Shown piece by piece: positions 44,847 to 53,331 of a DNA stretch of 64,000 nucleotides. This stretch comes from Erythrobacter sp. BLCC-B19 (GTDB lineage: Bacteria; Pseudomonadota; Alphaproteobacteria; Sphingomonadales; Sphingomonadaceae). The DNA lies in NCBI RefSeq assembly GCF_028621955.1, contig NZ_CP117516.1, positions 2,006,001-2,070,000 of the forward strand, written 5' to 3'. The notes under the pieces were generated by a model that was not told the DNA's origin, did no database searches, and was given only the letters and a program-made list of their open reading frames with translations. A program made the translations under genes and the position numbers. The first letter of the stretch is position 1, and the number at the start of each line of letters is the position of its first letter.

Positions 44847-46330
44847 GCGGGAGTTGTCCTTTCGGTGATGTATGCCGCGAGACGGGCGGTCTGTTCGGGG
44901 GTGAAGTGCAGCCCCAGCTTGGTGCGCCGCCACAGCACGTCTTCGGCACTGCGCGCCCATTCGCGGGCGATCAGGTGATCGACTTCGGCTGCGGTCAGCC
45001 CATGGCCGAAATCCTCGCCCAGATCGGCGGCAGACTTGGCCGCGCCGAGAAACTCCGCCGCGACCGTGCCGTAAAGCCGCACCAGCCGCGCGGCGCGGGT
45101 CTCGGTGAGGAAGGGATAGCGCTCCGCCAGATCGCGGGCGAGGGCAGGGGCATCGAACCGCCCGAAATCCCCGCCGGGCAGAAACGCCCCGCCCGTCCAG
45201 TCCGCGCCCGCCAGCACCGGCAGGAAGGGCACCAACTTGCTGATCGCCTCGGCGCTGAGTTCGCGGTAGGTGGTGATCTTGCCGCCGAACACCGACAGCA
45301 GCGGCGCTTCGCCCGGCCCGCCGTCAATCTCGAAACGGTAACCGCGCGTCGCCGCCTCGGGCCGGCCCGATCCGTCGTCGACCAAGGGGCGCACCCCGGA
45401 ATAGGTCCACACAACATCGGCAGGCGTCACGGGTGTGCGGAAATACTCGGAGGCTCCGGCGCACAGATAGGCGATTTCTTCCGGGGACGCGCGCACTTCA
45501 TCAAGGCTGCCGTGGTGATCGACATCGGTGGTGCCGATCAGAGTGAAGTCCTGCTCGTAGGGGATGGCAAAGAAGATCCGCCCGTCGGGCAGCTGGAAGA
45601 AATAGGCGAAGTCGTGGTCGAACAGCTTCTTCACCACGATGTGCGAGCCGCGCACCAGCCGCATCCTTTGCGCCGAAGGCTCACCGGCGCGGCCCAAGAG
45701 GTCGAGCACGCGCGGCCCGGCGGCATTGACCACGGCGCGCGCGGTGAAGACCTCGCCCCCCGCCTCGATCCGCCAGTGATCGCCCGCGCGCGAAAGCGCC
45801 GTCACCTCGCAGCGGGTGCGCACTTCGGCCCCGCGGTCGGCGGCATCGCGGGCGTTCAAGACCACCAGCCGCGCATCATCGACCCAGCCATCCGAATAGG
45901 CGAAGGCGCGGGTGTAATCGCCCTTCAGCACCGCGCCTGCCGGGTGGCGAGTCAGATCGACGCTCTCAGCCGAGGGCAGGTATTTGCGCCCTCCGATATG
46001 GTCGTAAAGGAACAGCCCCAGCCGCAGCAGCCAGCGCGGGCGCAGGCCGGGGCGGTGGGGGAGGATGAAGCGCAGCGGCCAGATGATGTGCGGCGCAATG
46101 CCCCACAGCACCTCGCGCTCGGTCAAGGCCTCGCGCACGAGGGCAAACTCGTAGTGCTCCAGATAGCGCAGCCCACCATGGATCAGCTTGGTGGAGTTGG
46201 ACGAAGTGCCCTCCGCCAGATCGCCCCGCTCCAGCAGCAGCACCTTCGCCCCGCGCCCGGCGGCATCGCGCGCGATCCCTGCGCCGTTCACGCCGCCGCC
46301 GATCACCGCGAGATCAAATAGGGTGCTCAT
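44843..46330 (-). CDS. glpD: Glycerol-3-phosphate dehydrogenase GlpD
   Basis: A 495-residue FAD enzyme. The N-terminal dinucleotide motif GGGVNGAGIARDAAGRG (from residue 11), TSSNSTKLIHGGLRYLE and GVRPLVDDGSG are classic for GlpD. It oxidises sn-glycerol-3-phosphate to dihydroxyacetone phosphate at the membrane. The ATG overlaps the stop of the exporter gene (ATGA). In this operon it may process the glycerol released from sulfoquinovosyl glycerol, after phosphorylation by a kinase not in the window. Confidence 0.95.
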   Translation of the reverse strand: MSTLFDLAVIGGGVNGAGIARDAAGRGAKVLLLERGDLAEGTSSNSTKLIHGGLRYLEHYEFALVREALTEREVLWGIAPHIIWPLRFILPHRPGLRPRWLLRLGLFLYDHIGGRKYLPSAESVDLTRHPAGAVLKGDYTRAFAYSDGWVDDARLVVLNARDAADRGAEVRTRCEVTALSRAGDHWRIEAGGEVFTARAVVNAAGPRVLDLLGRAGEPSAQRMRLVRGSHIVVKKLFDHDFAYFFQLPDGRIFFAIPYEQDFTLIGTTDVDHHGSLDEVRASPEEIAYLCAGASEYFRTPVTPADVVWTYSGVRPLVDDGSGRPEAATRGYRFEIDGGPGEAPLLSVFGGKITTYRELSAEAISKLVPFLPVLAGADWTGGAFLPGGDFGRFDAPALARDLAERYPFLTETRAARLVRLYGTVAAEFLGAAKSAADLGEDFGHGLTAAEVDHLIAREWARSAEDVLWRRTKLGLHFTPEQTARLAAYITERTTPA

Positions 46331-47418
46331 GCGATCACCCACTGGGCGAAAGCGAGCGCGACCACAAGCGAAGCGATGGTCGCCGCCAGCACCGGCATCA
46401 CCGCGCGCCAGCCAAGGCCCAGCAGCAGATCGGTGCGGGTGCGCATCGCGGTCGCGGTGACGGCGAGCAGCAGCAGGGTCTTGGACGCGGTTAGCGCATG
46501 GGCGGCCAGCATCGGGGGCAGGGGGATGAGCGAATTGATCGCCACCAGCCCCAGAAAGGCGAGGATGAAGCCCGGCAGCATCGGCACCCGCGCGCGGCCC
46601 ACGCCTGCGGGCAGAGGCTCGGCCTTGGCGATCCACAGCGCGGCGAGCGTCACCAGCGGGGCGAGCATGGCCACACGAGTAAGCTTCACCACGGTCGCCT
46701 GCGCGCCCGCTGCGTCGGACACGGCAAAGCCTGCGCCGATCGCCTGCGCCACATCATGGATCGACGCGCCGACAAGGAACCCCGCCTGCGCATCGGAAAA
46801 GCCCAGCATCTGCGTCAGCGGCGGATAGGTGACGAGCGCGATGGCCGACGCGGCTGCGAGGATCACAAGGGTCAGGGTGAATTGCGCCTGATCGATCCGT
46901 TCCCGCCCGATCACGCCATAGAGCGCGAGCGCGGCCGAAGCGCCGCAGATCGCGGTCGCCCCGCCGCCAAGGAGCCCGGCCGATGCGCTCTGCCCGGTCG
47001 CGCGCGCGGCGGCGAGCGCGGCGAGAAGCGCGGCGGCCATGACCAGCGCGAGGCCTGCGAAAGGCACCAGGCCCATCGCCGCCACCTGTGCAGCGGTGAC
47101 CTGACAACCGAGCAGCACGATCCCGGCGCGAAGCCCGTGGCGCGAGGCCGCGTCGAGCCCGTCATGGGTGCGCGGGTCGGCGGAGGCGAAATTGACCGCA
47201 AGTCCGATCAACAGGCCCGCAAGGATCACCGGCACGCCGTAATTCTGCGCCAGCCATGCGGCCGCGGCCCCGGCAATCGCGGCAATCGCAAGGCCGGGGA
47301 CGAAGCGCGACAGCGGCTTCTTCTGCACCGAGACTGCCGCTGCCGAATCGGCGAGCATGATCTCGCCGAACAGGTCGCCGGCAAAAGCCTCGAAATCGGG
47401 GCGCGCGTCGCGCTTCAT
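46327..47418 (-). CDS. YeiH-type putative sulfate/sulfite exporter
   Basis: A 363-residue membrane protein with about ten helices of the YeiH/UPF0324 family. Characteristic segments are RAGIVLLGCQVT, GGATAICGASAALA and VGASIHDVAQAIGAG. A charged cytoplasmic N-terminal extension precedes helix 1. Such exporters are often encoded with sulfonate degradation genes, where they remove sulfite or sulfate. It is the first gene of the overlapping six-gene string, 74 nt after the MFS gene. Confidence 0.88.
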   Translation of the reverse strand: MKRDARPDFEAFAGDLFGEIMLADSAAAVSVQKKPLSRFVPGLAIAAIAGAAAAWLAQNYGVPVILAGLLIGLAVNFASADPRTHDGLDAASRHGLRAGIVLLGCQVTAAQVAAMGLVPFAGLALVMAAALLAALAAARATGQSASAGLLGGGATAICGASAALALYGVIGRERIDQAQFTLTLVILAAASAIALVTYPPLTQMLGFSDAQAGFLVGASIHDVAQAIGAGFAVSDAAGAQATVVKLTRVAMLAPLVTLAALWIAKAEPLPAGVGRARVPMLPGFILAFLGLVAINSLIPLPPMLAAHALTASKTLLLLAVTATAMRTRTDLLLGLGWRAVMPVLAATIASLVVALAFAQWVIA

Positions 47419-47492
47419 GCCGGTTGATCCGTCTTCTGTCTCACGGTGTCACATCCCTACCCCGCGCCGCCCGCTTTGGCAAGGCAGCGCGC

Positions 47493-48758
47493 CTATTCGA
47501 ACAGGTCGACCTCGTCCTCGGGGCGGCGGATTTCGGGCAGGAGCATGTGGAACCACGCCAGCGCGATCAGATAGGACGCGGCGGCGAAGACGAACAGCGG
47601 GACGAAGCCGAACCCGGCATCGAGCACCCGCCCGGTGATCAGGCTGATCGCCACCCCGCCCATATTGCCCATGAAGGCGCCAAACGCCGTCACCCGCCCG
47701 ACCTTGGCCTGCGGGACGACATCGGTGATGGTGGAGAACAGCGAGAGCGAGAAGCCCTGATGGCCCGCCATCACCACCCCGATCATTACCGCCACCGGCC
47801 AGAACGAATGGAGGCTGAGCACCAGCGGCAGCGGCGCGACGATCAGGGCGGATGCCAGCATCACGCTCTTGCGCACGCGGTTGGGGCTCCAGCCGGCCTC
47901 CAGCAGCCGGGTCGAGGCCCAGCCCGCCAGCAGCGCGCCCAATCCCGATCCGGCAAAGGCAATCGCCAGCGGCACCGCCAGTTCGAGCGTCGATAGGCCG
48001 AAGACCTTGCGGTAGTAATCGGCGAGCCAGAAATTGATGAACCACCAGGTCATGTCCGACAGCGCCTTGGCGACGACGATGGCCCAGGTGGAGCGGCTCG
48101 CCAGGATCGCGCCATAGCGGTCGGCGTCGGCCTGTGCCGCGTTTTGCGCAGGTGTTGCCGGGTCATTGCGCAGTTGATGCACGCCCCGTGCGAGCCACAT
48201 CCACGCGATGAGCGAGGCAAACCCGCCGATCCCGCCCGCCACCAAGGCTCCGCGCCAGCCCACCGAAAGCGCCAGCGCCGGGATCACGAAGGGCATCGCA
48301 ATCGTCCCCGCACCCGCCAGCAAGGTCGCAAAACCGAAGGCGAAAGAGCGCTTGTCGGGCGGGAACAGCGCGGCGACGGTCTTGATCGTCAGCGGGGTCT
48401 GCACCGCCTCGGTCACCCCCAGCCCGACGCGGGCGGCCACCACCTGCCAGGTCGTCAGCGCCCAGCCATGCGCCACCGCCGCAAGGCTCCACGCAGAAGC
48501 GCCGACCTGCATCGAACGGTTCACCCCCAGCCGGTCAACCAGCCAGCCGGTGAACAGGAAAGCGAAGGCGGCAGAGAACTGCGTAACCGCGGCCAGATCG
48601 CCGAAGTCACTGTCACTCCAGCCGAAATCGGCCATCATGTCGGGCTTGAGGATGGCGATGATCGGGCGATCCATCGCGTTGAACACCCCCGCGATGCACA
48701 GCACCGTGAACAGCGACCAGCGCAGGCGGGTGCCAAGGGGCGAGTTGAACTGGGCCAT
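47493..48758 (-). CDS. MFS transporter, likely for sulfoquinovose or its glycoside
   Basis: A 421-residue protein with 12 predicted helices and the MFS motif DRLGVNR after helix 2. AGGAGG precedes the ATG at 48758 with 5-nt spacing. It resembles the anion:cation (hexuronate/ACS) branch that carries acidic sugars. Its place between the TonB receptor and the sulfur operon suggests inner-membrane import of sulfoquinovose or sulfoquinovosyl glycerol, doing the job of the ABC transporter in A. tumefaciens. The substrate is inferred from context only. Confidence 0.87.
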   Translation of the reverse strand: MAQFNSPLGTRLRWSLFTVLCIAGVFNAMDRPIIAILKPDMMADFGWSDSDFGDLAAVTQFSAAFAFLFTGWLVDRLGVNRSMQVGASAWSLAAVAHGWALTTWQVVAARVGLGVTEAVQTPLTIKTVAALFPPDKRSFAFGFATLLAGAGTIAMPFVIPALALSVGWRGALVAGGIGGFASLIAWMWLARGVHQLRNDPATPAQNAAQADADRYGAILASRSTWAIVVAKALSDMTWWFINFWLADYYRKVFGLSTLELAVPLAIAFAGSGLGALLAGWASTRLLEAGWSPNRVRKSVMLASALIVAPLPLVLSLHSFWPVAVMIGVVMAGHQGFSLSLFSTITDVVPQAKVGRVTAFGAFMGNMGGVAISLITGRVLDAGFGFVPLFVFAAASYLIALAWFHMLLPEIRRPEDEVDLFE

Positions 48759-48807
48759 CACGGCCTCCTATCGGGCACAGGGCAGGGCAGGGCAAGGCAC
48801 GCGCGAG

Positions 48808-48839
48808 ACAAAAGAGGCCGCCGGATCGCTCCGACGGCC
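48808..48839 (-). terminator. Rho-independent terminator after the TonB receptor
   Basis: On the minus strand, GGCCGTCGGA, loop GCGA, TCCGGCGGCC form a 10-bp stem with one G-T wobble, followed by TCTTTTGTC. It should end most receptor transcripts before the MFS gene, so the receptor and the downstream operon can be expressed at different levels. Confidence 0.75.
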
Positions 48840-48868
48840 CCCTGTTTCGTTCACACCGTCACGCGGGA

Positions 48869-51184
48869 TCAGAACGTGCGCACGCGCAAGCTGACGCCGA
48901 AATAGCGGTCCGCATCGCGCGGGATCTGCAAGCGGCGGCCGCCTTCGATGTTGAGCAGCACGTAGCTTTCGTCGGTGATGTTGCGGGCGTGGAAGGTCAC
49001 GCGGTACTTGTCGTCCGGGTCCGAGAAGCCGACCGAGGCGTTCCAGATGCCGTAGGGGTCGATCCGGGTCGAGGCCGCCTGCCCAAGGTCGGAATACTGC
49101 GTGCTGGTGTGGCGGTAATCGGTGTTGAGGTACAGCGTCACCCCGCCCAGCTCCTTGGTGTAGTCCCCGCCAACGGTGTAGGTGAACTTCGGCGCGAGCG
49201 GCAGCACGGTGCCGTTGCGTGCGTCGGGTGCGCCCGTGGTCGGGTTGGGGTTGAACTCGGTCACCCGCGCATCGGCATAGGCCGCGCTGGCACGCAGGTT
49301 GAGGCCGTCAGCCGGGTTGACCACGAGGTCGGCCTCGAAGCCCTCGCTCTTCACCTTGCCCGCATTGGTCAGGTTCGAGATCGTCGCGCCGTTCACCACG
49401 ATGAAGTTGTTCGCCTGGAACCCGTCATAGGTGACGGTGAAGGCGGCCACGTTCAGCTGCACGCGGTTGTCAAGGAATTGCGACTTCACCCCGATTTCGA
49501 AGCTGTCGGACAGCTCCTCGTCGATCGGCACCGCGTTGTTGGGGGCGGTGTGGTTGAAGAACACGTTGAAGGCCGGGCCCTTGTAACCGCGGGTGTACGA
49601 GCCGTAGAGCATGACGTCGTCGCTCGGCTTGAACTGGATCGCGGCGCGGCCCGAAAGGTTGCCATTGTCGGTCGATCCGCGGCTGGTGTTGGTGCCGTTG
49701 CCGCCATTGGCGATGAGGCCGCCGGCAGGGTTGAGGTTGGTGCCCGGGCCAGCCGCCGGGAGCCCGGTGGCAAGGTTCACCGCCGGCGCGCGGGTGTGGC
49801 TGAAGCGCAGCTTGTCCCAGGTGTAGCGCAGGCCGCCGGTCAGCGAGAGCTGCTCGGTGATCTCGTAGGTCGCCTGACCGAACAGCGCGTAGTTCTGCGA
49901 ACGCACATCGCTGCGCGAGGTGGCGCTGGGGAACAGCGTGTTGACGCGGTCATTGACGTTGCAGGGGATCGCTCCGCCCGGCAGCGCAGCCAGCGTGGAG
50001 GTGGTGCAGGTGATCCCGCTGCGGGTGAAATCCTGCGTGTTGTCCGACTGCCACGCGAACGCGCCGACCTGATAGTAGAAGGGATTGGTCTGGTCCGAGG
50101 CGAGGCGGATTTCGGCCGAAACCTGCTCGGTCTTGACCGTGCCGTTGTCATGCAGCTGGCCCGCGCCGACAATCGCGCGCGGCAGGAAGTCGCCTTCGCG
50201 GATTTCGGTGTTTTCCCAGTTGCGATAGCCGAGCACGACGCTGAGCGTGTGGGTGTCGGTGATGTCGAAATCGCCGGTCCCGGTCAGGCTCCACTGCTGG
50301 TCTTCGGTGCGGGTGACAAGGTCGTTGTTGACGAAGCGCTGGTTCTCGCCCTGCGCCACGCCGCCGGGCAGCGCCAGCAGCGCATCCTGCACCGCGCCGC
50401 GGCTCGCGCCGGTCACGTCGACGCAGCAATCATCATCGGCCTTGTAGTAATCGGCGATCAGGCGGACGGTGTTGCCGCCGTCGTCGTAATCCATGATGCC
50501 GCGCACGCCATAGCGCTTGTAGCCGTTGATGTCCTCGTTGCGGCCACCGAAGATGTTGGTGATGTTGCCATCGAAGCTGCCATAGAACCCGGTCACGCGG
50601 GCGCTGAGGTTTTCACCGAGCGGGCCGGAAATGGCCGCGCGCATCCGGTATTCCTCACCTTCGAACCAGTCGGCGTTGACTTCGGCTTCGAAGGTGTCGG
50701 TGCCGCCCTTGGAGACGATGTTGACAAGGCCCGCCGAGGCGTTGCGGCCGAACAGCGTGCCCTGCGGGCCGCGCAGGACTTCGAGCCGCTGGAGGTCGAC
50801 GAGGTCCATGAAGGCCTGGCCCGAACGCGACAGCACCACGCCGTCGACAACGGTGGACACAGAAGGCTCTGCCGCGACCGAGAAACTGATCGTGCCCACG
50901 CCGCGCATCACGATCGCGCTGTTGGCGCTGGTGGTGCCCTTGCGGAAGGTCACCGAGGGGACGACCGAGCTGATGTTCTCAAGGCTGGTGACGCCCGCCT
51001 GGATCAGCCGGTCACCCGAAACCGCGGCAATCGCGATCGGCACGTCCTGGACGTTTTCCTCGACCTTCTGGGCGGTTACGATGATTTCTTCGACCTGCGC
51101 CATCGCCGGGGCGGTGGCGAGAAGGGCGAAGGTGCTGGCGCTGAGGCCGAGAGCCTTGAGCGCAAAACGGGTGGTGGCGGACAT
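48869..51184 (-). CDS. TonB-dependent receptor, candidate sulfoquinovoside importer
   Basis: A 771-residue outer-membrane receptor. A GGGGAGAG site precedes the ATG. The signal peptide (1-29, ending AMAQ) leads into a TonB-box-like EEIIVTAQKVEENVQDVPIAI segment, the plug (LEVLRGPQGTLFGRNASAGLVNIVSKGG) and a barrel ending in Phe. It belongs to the large Sphingomonadales receptor family that imports glycans and aromatics. It is divergent from the sulfoquinovosidase gene across 164 bp, so it probably imports sulfoquinovosyl glycerol or lipid-derived sulfoquinovosides. The substrate is inferred. Confidence 0.9.
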   Translation of the reverse strand: MSATTRFALKALGLSASTFALLATAPAMAQVEEIIVTAQKVEENVQDVPIAIAAVSGDRLIQAGVTSLENISSVVPSVTFRKGTTSANSAIVMRGVGTISFSVAAEPSVSTVVDGVVLSRSGQAFMDLVDLQRLEVLRGPQGTLFGRNASAGLVNIVSKGGTDTFEAEVNADWFEGEEYRMRAAISGPLGENLSARVTGFYGSFDGNITNIFGGRNEDINGYKRYGVRGIMDYDDGGNTVRLIADYYKADDDCCVDVTGASRGAVQDALLALPGGVAQGENQRFVNNDLVTRTEDQQWSLTGTGDFDITDTHTLSVVLGYRNWENTEIREGDFLPRAIVGAGQLHDNGTVKTEQVSAEIRLASDQTNPFYYQVGAFAWQSDNTQDFTRSGITCTTSTLAALPGGAIPCNVNDRVNTLFPSATSRSDVRSQNYALFGQATYEITEQLSLTGGLRYTWDKLRFSHTRAPAVNLATGLPAAGPGTNLNPAGGLIANGGNGTNTSRGSTDNGNLSGRAAIQFKPSDDVMLYGSYTRGYKGPAFNVFFNHTAPNNAVPIDEELSDSFEIGVKSQFLDNRVQLNVAAFTVTYDGFQANNFIVVNGATISNLTNAGKVKSEGFEADLVVNPADGLNLRASAAYADARVTEFNPNPTTGAPDARNGTVLPLAPKFTYTVGGDYTKELGGVTLYLNTDYRHTSTQYSDLGQAASTRIDPYGIWNASVGFSDPDDKYRVTFHARNITDESYVLLNIEGGRRLQIPRDADRYFGVSLRVRTF

Positions 51185-51348
51185 GAAGTTTCTCTCCCCT
51201 GCAACGTGATCGGGTCATTCGGGCGCGGAACCAGATCATCGCCCGTGCGGTCGATCTTTCGCCGTTCGGGTTGCGCTTTCTGTCACGATCTGTCAAGCGG
51301 TGTCAGACCGGACAGAGGGACAGTCCGGGGCAAGGATACGGGACGGGA
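51185..51348. promoter_or_regulatory. Divergent control region of the sulfoquinovose genes
   Basis: This region separates the receptor (minus) and the sulfoquinovosidase (plus) and should carry both promoters. Repeated TGTCA units occur at about 51281, 51291 and 51301, and TGTC-N6-GACA (51301-51314) forms an inverted repeat. These are candidate operators for the LacI regulator at 53328. No convincing sigma-70 boxes were seen. Confidence 0.4.
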
Positions 51349-53331
51349 ATGGTGCAACTGACGCCATGCGAGGGGGGATTTGACCTGCATCTGGCAGGCC
51401 GCGCCCTCCTGCGCCACAGGCCTGATTGTCCCTCTATTTCCGTAGCTTGTGGCGATCCGCAGGTGGTGATGGTGCGCGGCAATTTCCGCCTCTCCGACCG
51501 CCCTGTGGCAGCAAGGCCACTGTCAGCCTGCGAAGTGCGCGAAGACGGCGCGGTGCGGCTTTCGAGCGACGATGGCACGGCTTCGGCGACGGTGCAGTTG
51601 CATGGCGCGCGGCTCACCGTCGCAGCAGCGGGCGCGCAGAACCGCGTCACGCTCGATTTCGCGCTGGGCGAGGGCGATGTGCTGTGGGGCGGGGGCGAGC
51701 AGATGAGCTACCTTGCCCTCAATGGCCGCAACTTCCCGATCTGGACCAGCGAGCCGGGAGTCGGCCGCGAACCCGGCACGCACCTCACCGATCAGGCGAG
51801 TGCCGATGGCAGCTTTGCGGGCGGGGATTACTGGACGACCAACTATCCCGAACCCACCGTGCTGTGTTCGGCAGGCTGGGCGCTGAGCCTCGCCAATGCC
51901 GAATATGCCGAACTCGACGCGCGTGAGGCGGGGCGGTTGCGAATCCACGTGTGGTCGGGCGAGGTCGTCATCGACCTGTTCGAAGGCACCCCCGCCGAAC
52001 TCACCTGCCAGCTCGGGGCACGGTTCGGCCAGCGCCAGCCCTTGCCCGAATGGGCGCTGGGCGGTGCGATTGTCGGACTGAAACAGGGCGAAGCCAGCTT
52101 CGACCGGCTCGAAGCGCTGATCGAAGCTGGCGCGGCTGTCTCGGGTCTGTGGTGCGAGGACTGGGTCGGCATCCGCGAGACCAGCTTCGGCCGCCGCCTG
52201 TTCTGGGACTGGCAGTGGAACGCCGAGCGCTACCCCGATCTGCCCGCGCGCATCGCCGCCCTCAAGGCCCGCGGCATCCGCTTTCTGGGCTATGTGAACC
52301 CGTACCTCGCGGTCGACGGCCCGCTTTACCCCGAAGCTGCGGCCAAGGGCTACTTCGCGCGGCAGATCGACAGCGACGCGCCCTATGCGGTCGACTTTGG
52401 CGAGTTTTACGCAGGCGTCGTCGACTTCACCAACCCCGAAGCCGCCGAATGGTTCGCCGAGGAAGTGATCGGCAAGCGGATGCTCGATTTCGGCCTCGAT
52501 GGCTGGATGGCGGACTTTGGCGAATACCTGCCCACCGACCTCAGGCTCCACGATGGCGACCCGATGCAGGAGCACAACCGCTGGCCGGTGCGCTGGGCCG
52601 AGGTCAACGCCCGCGCTGTCGCTTCAAGGGGGCGGACGGGGGATGTGCTGTGGTTCATGCGCGCCGGGCACACCGGGGTGCAGGCCCATTGCCCCCTGCT
52701 GTGGGCGGGCGACCAGTCGGTCGACTTCTCGCGCCATGACGGGATCGGCACGGTGATCACCGCTGCGCTGTCATCGGGGCTGGTGGGCAATGCCTTCAGC
52801 CATTCCGACATCGGCGGCTACACCAGCCTGTTCGGCAATGTCCGCACACCCGAACTGATGCTGCGCTGGTACGAACTCGGCGCGTTCGGCCCGGTATTCC
52901 GCACTCACGAAGGCAACCGCCCGGACGACAACCTCCAGATCGATTCGACCGCAGAGCTGATCGAGGGCTTTGTCCGCTGGAGCCGCGTTCACGCAGCGCT
53001 CGCGCCCTATGCGCGGCATCTGGTCGCTGCGGCGCAGGCCACCGGCCTTCCGGCACAGCGCGCGCTGTTCCTGCACTTCCCTGACGACGCCGAAACCTTC
53101 ACCATTCAGGATCAGTACCTTTATGGGGACGACATGATGGTGGCACCGGTGATCGAAGCAGGGGCGGCAGAGCGCCGCGTCTATCTGCCCGAGGGGCAAT
53201 GGCGGCACCTGTGGAGCGGGCAGGACTACGCGCCCGGCTGGCATGATGTGCCAGCGCCCATCGGCGCGCCGCCGGTGTTCTATCGCCCTGACAGCGCCTT
53301 TGCCTCGCTGTTCGGGAGCCTCGCCCAATGA
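51349..53331 (+). CDS. smoI: Sulfoquinovosidase (GH31, YihQ/SmoI family)
   Basis: A 660-residue GH31 enzyme without signal peptide, so cytoplasmic. It matches YihQ closely in WMADFGEYLPTD (nucleophile Asp389), WAGDQSVDF (acid/base Asp455), HSDIGGY and RTHEGNRP. The sulfonate pocket follows the published KERWY pattern: Lys245, Glu270, Arg283, Trp286 and Tyr491, the same numbering I recall for the A. tumefaciens enzyme. It cleaves sulfoquinovosyl glycerol to sulfoquinovose and glycerol. The ATG at 51349 is chosen after an ACGGGA site; an upstream in-frame extension lacks homology. The stop overlaps the LacI start (ATGA). Confidence 0.95.
   Translation: MVQLTPCEGGFDLHLAGRALLRHRPDCPSISVACGDPQVVMVRGNFRLSDRPVAARPLSACEVREDGAVRLSSDDGTASATVQLHGARLTVAAAGAQNRVTLDFALGEGDVLWGGGEQMSYLALNGRNFPIWTSEPGVGREPGTHLTDQASADGSFAGGDYWTTNYPEPTVLCSAGWALSLANAEYAELDAREAGRLRIHVWSGEVVIDLFEGTPAELTCQLGARFGQRQPLPEWALGGAIVGLKQGEASFDRLEALIEAGAAVSGLWCEDWVGIRETSFGRRLFWDWQWNAERYPDLPARIAALKARGIRFLGYVNPYLAVDGPLYPEAAAKGYFARQIDSDAPYAVDFGEFYAGVVDFTNPEAAEWFAEEVIGKRMLDFGLDGWMADFGEYLPTDLRLHDGDPMQEHNRWPVRWAEVNARAVASRGRTGDVLWFMRAGHTGVQAHCPLLWAGDQSVDFSRHDGIGTVITAALSSGLVGNAFSHSDIGGYTSLFGNVRTPELMLRWYELGAFGPVFRTHEGNRPDDNLQIDSTAELIEGFVRWSRVHAALAPYARHLVAAAQATGLPAQRALFLHFPDDAETFTIQDQYLYGDDMMVAPVIEAGAAERRVYLPEGQWRHLWSGQDYAPGWHDVPAPIGAPPVFYRPDSAFASLFGSLAQ

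Noticed and set aside
48989..51361. Long plus-strand open frame (790 codons) opposite the TonB receptor
   Set aside because: Its translation is a low-complexity Val/Gly/Arg/Asp sequence, while the minus strand encodes a full TonB receptor with plug motif.
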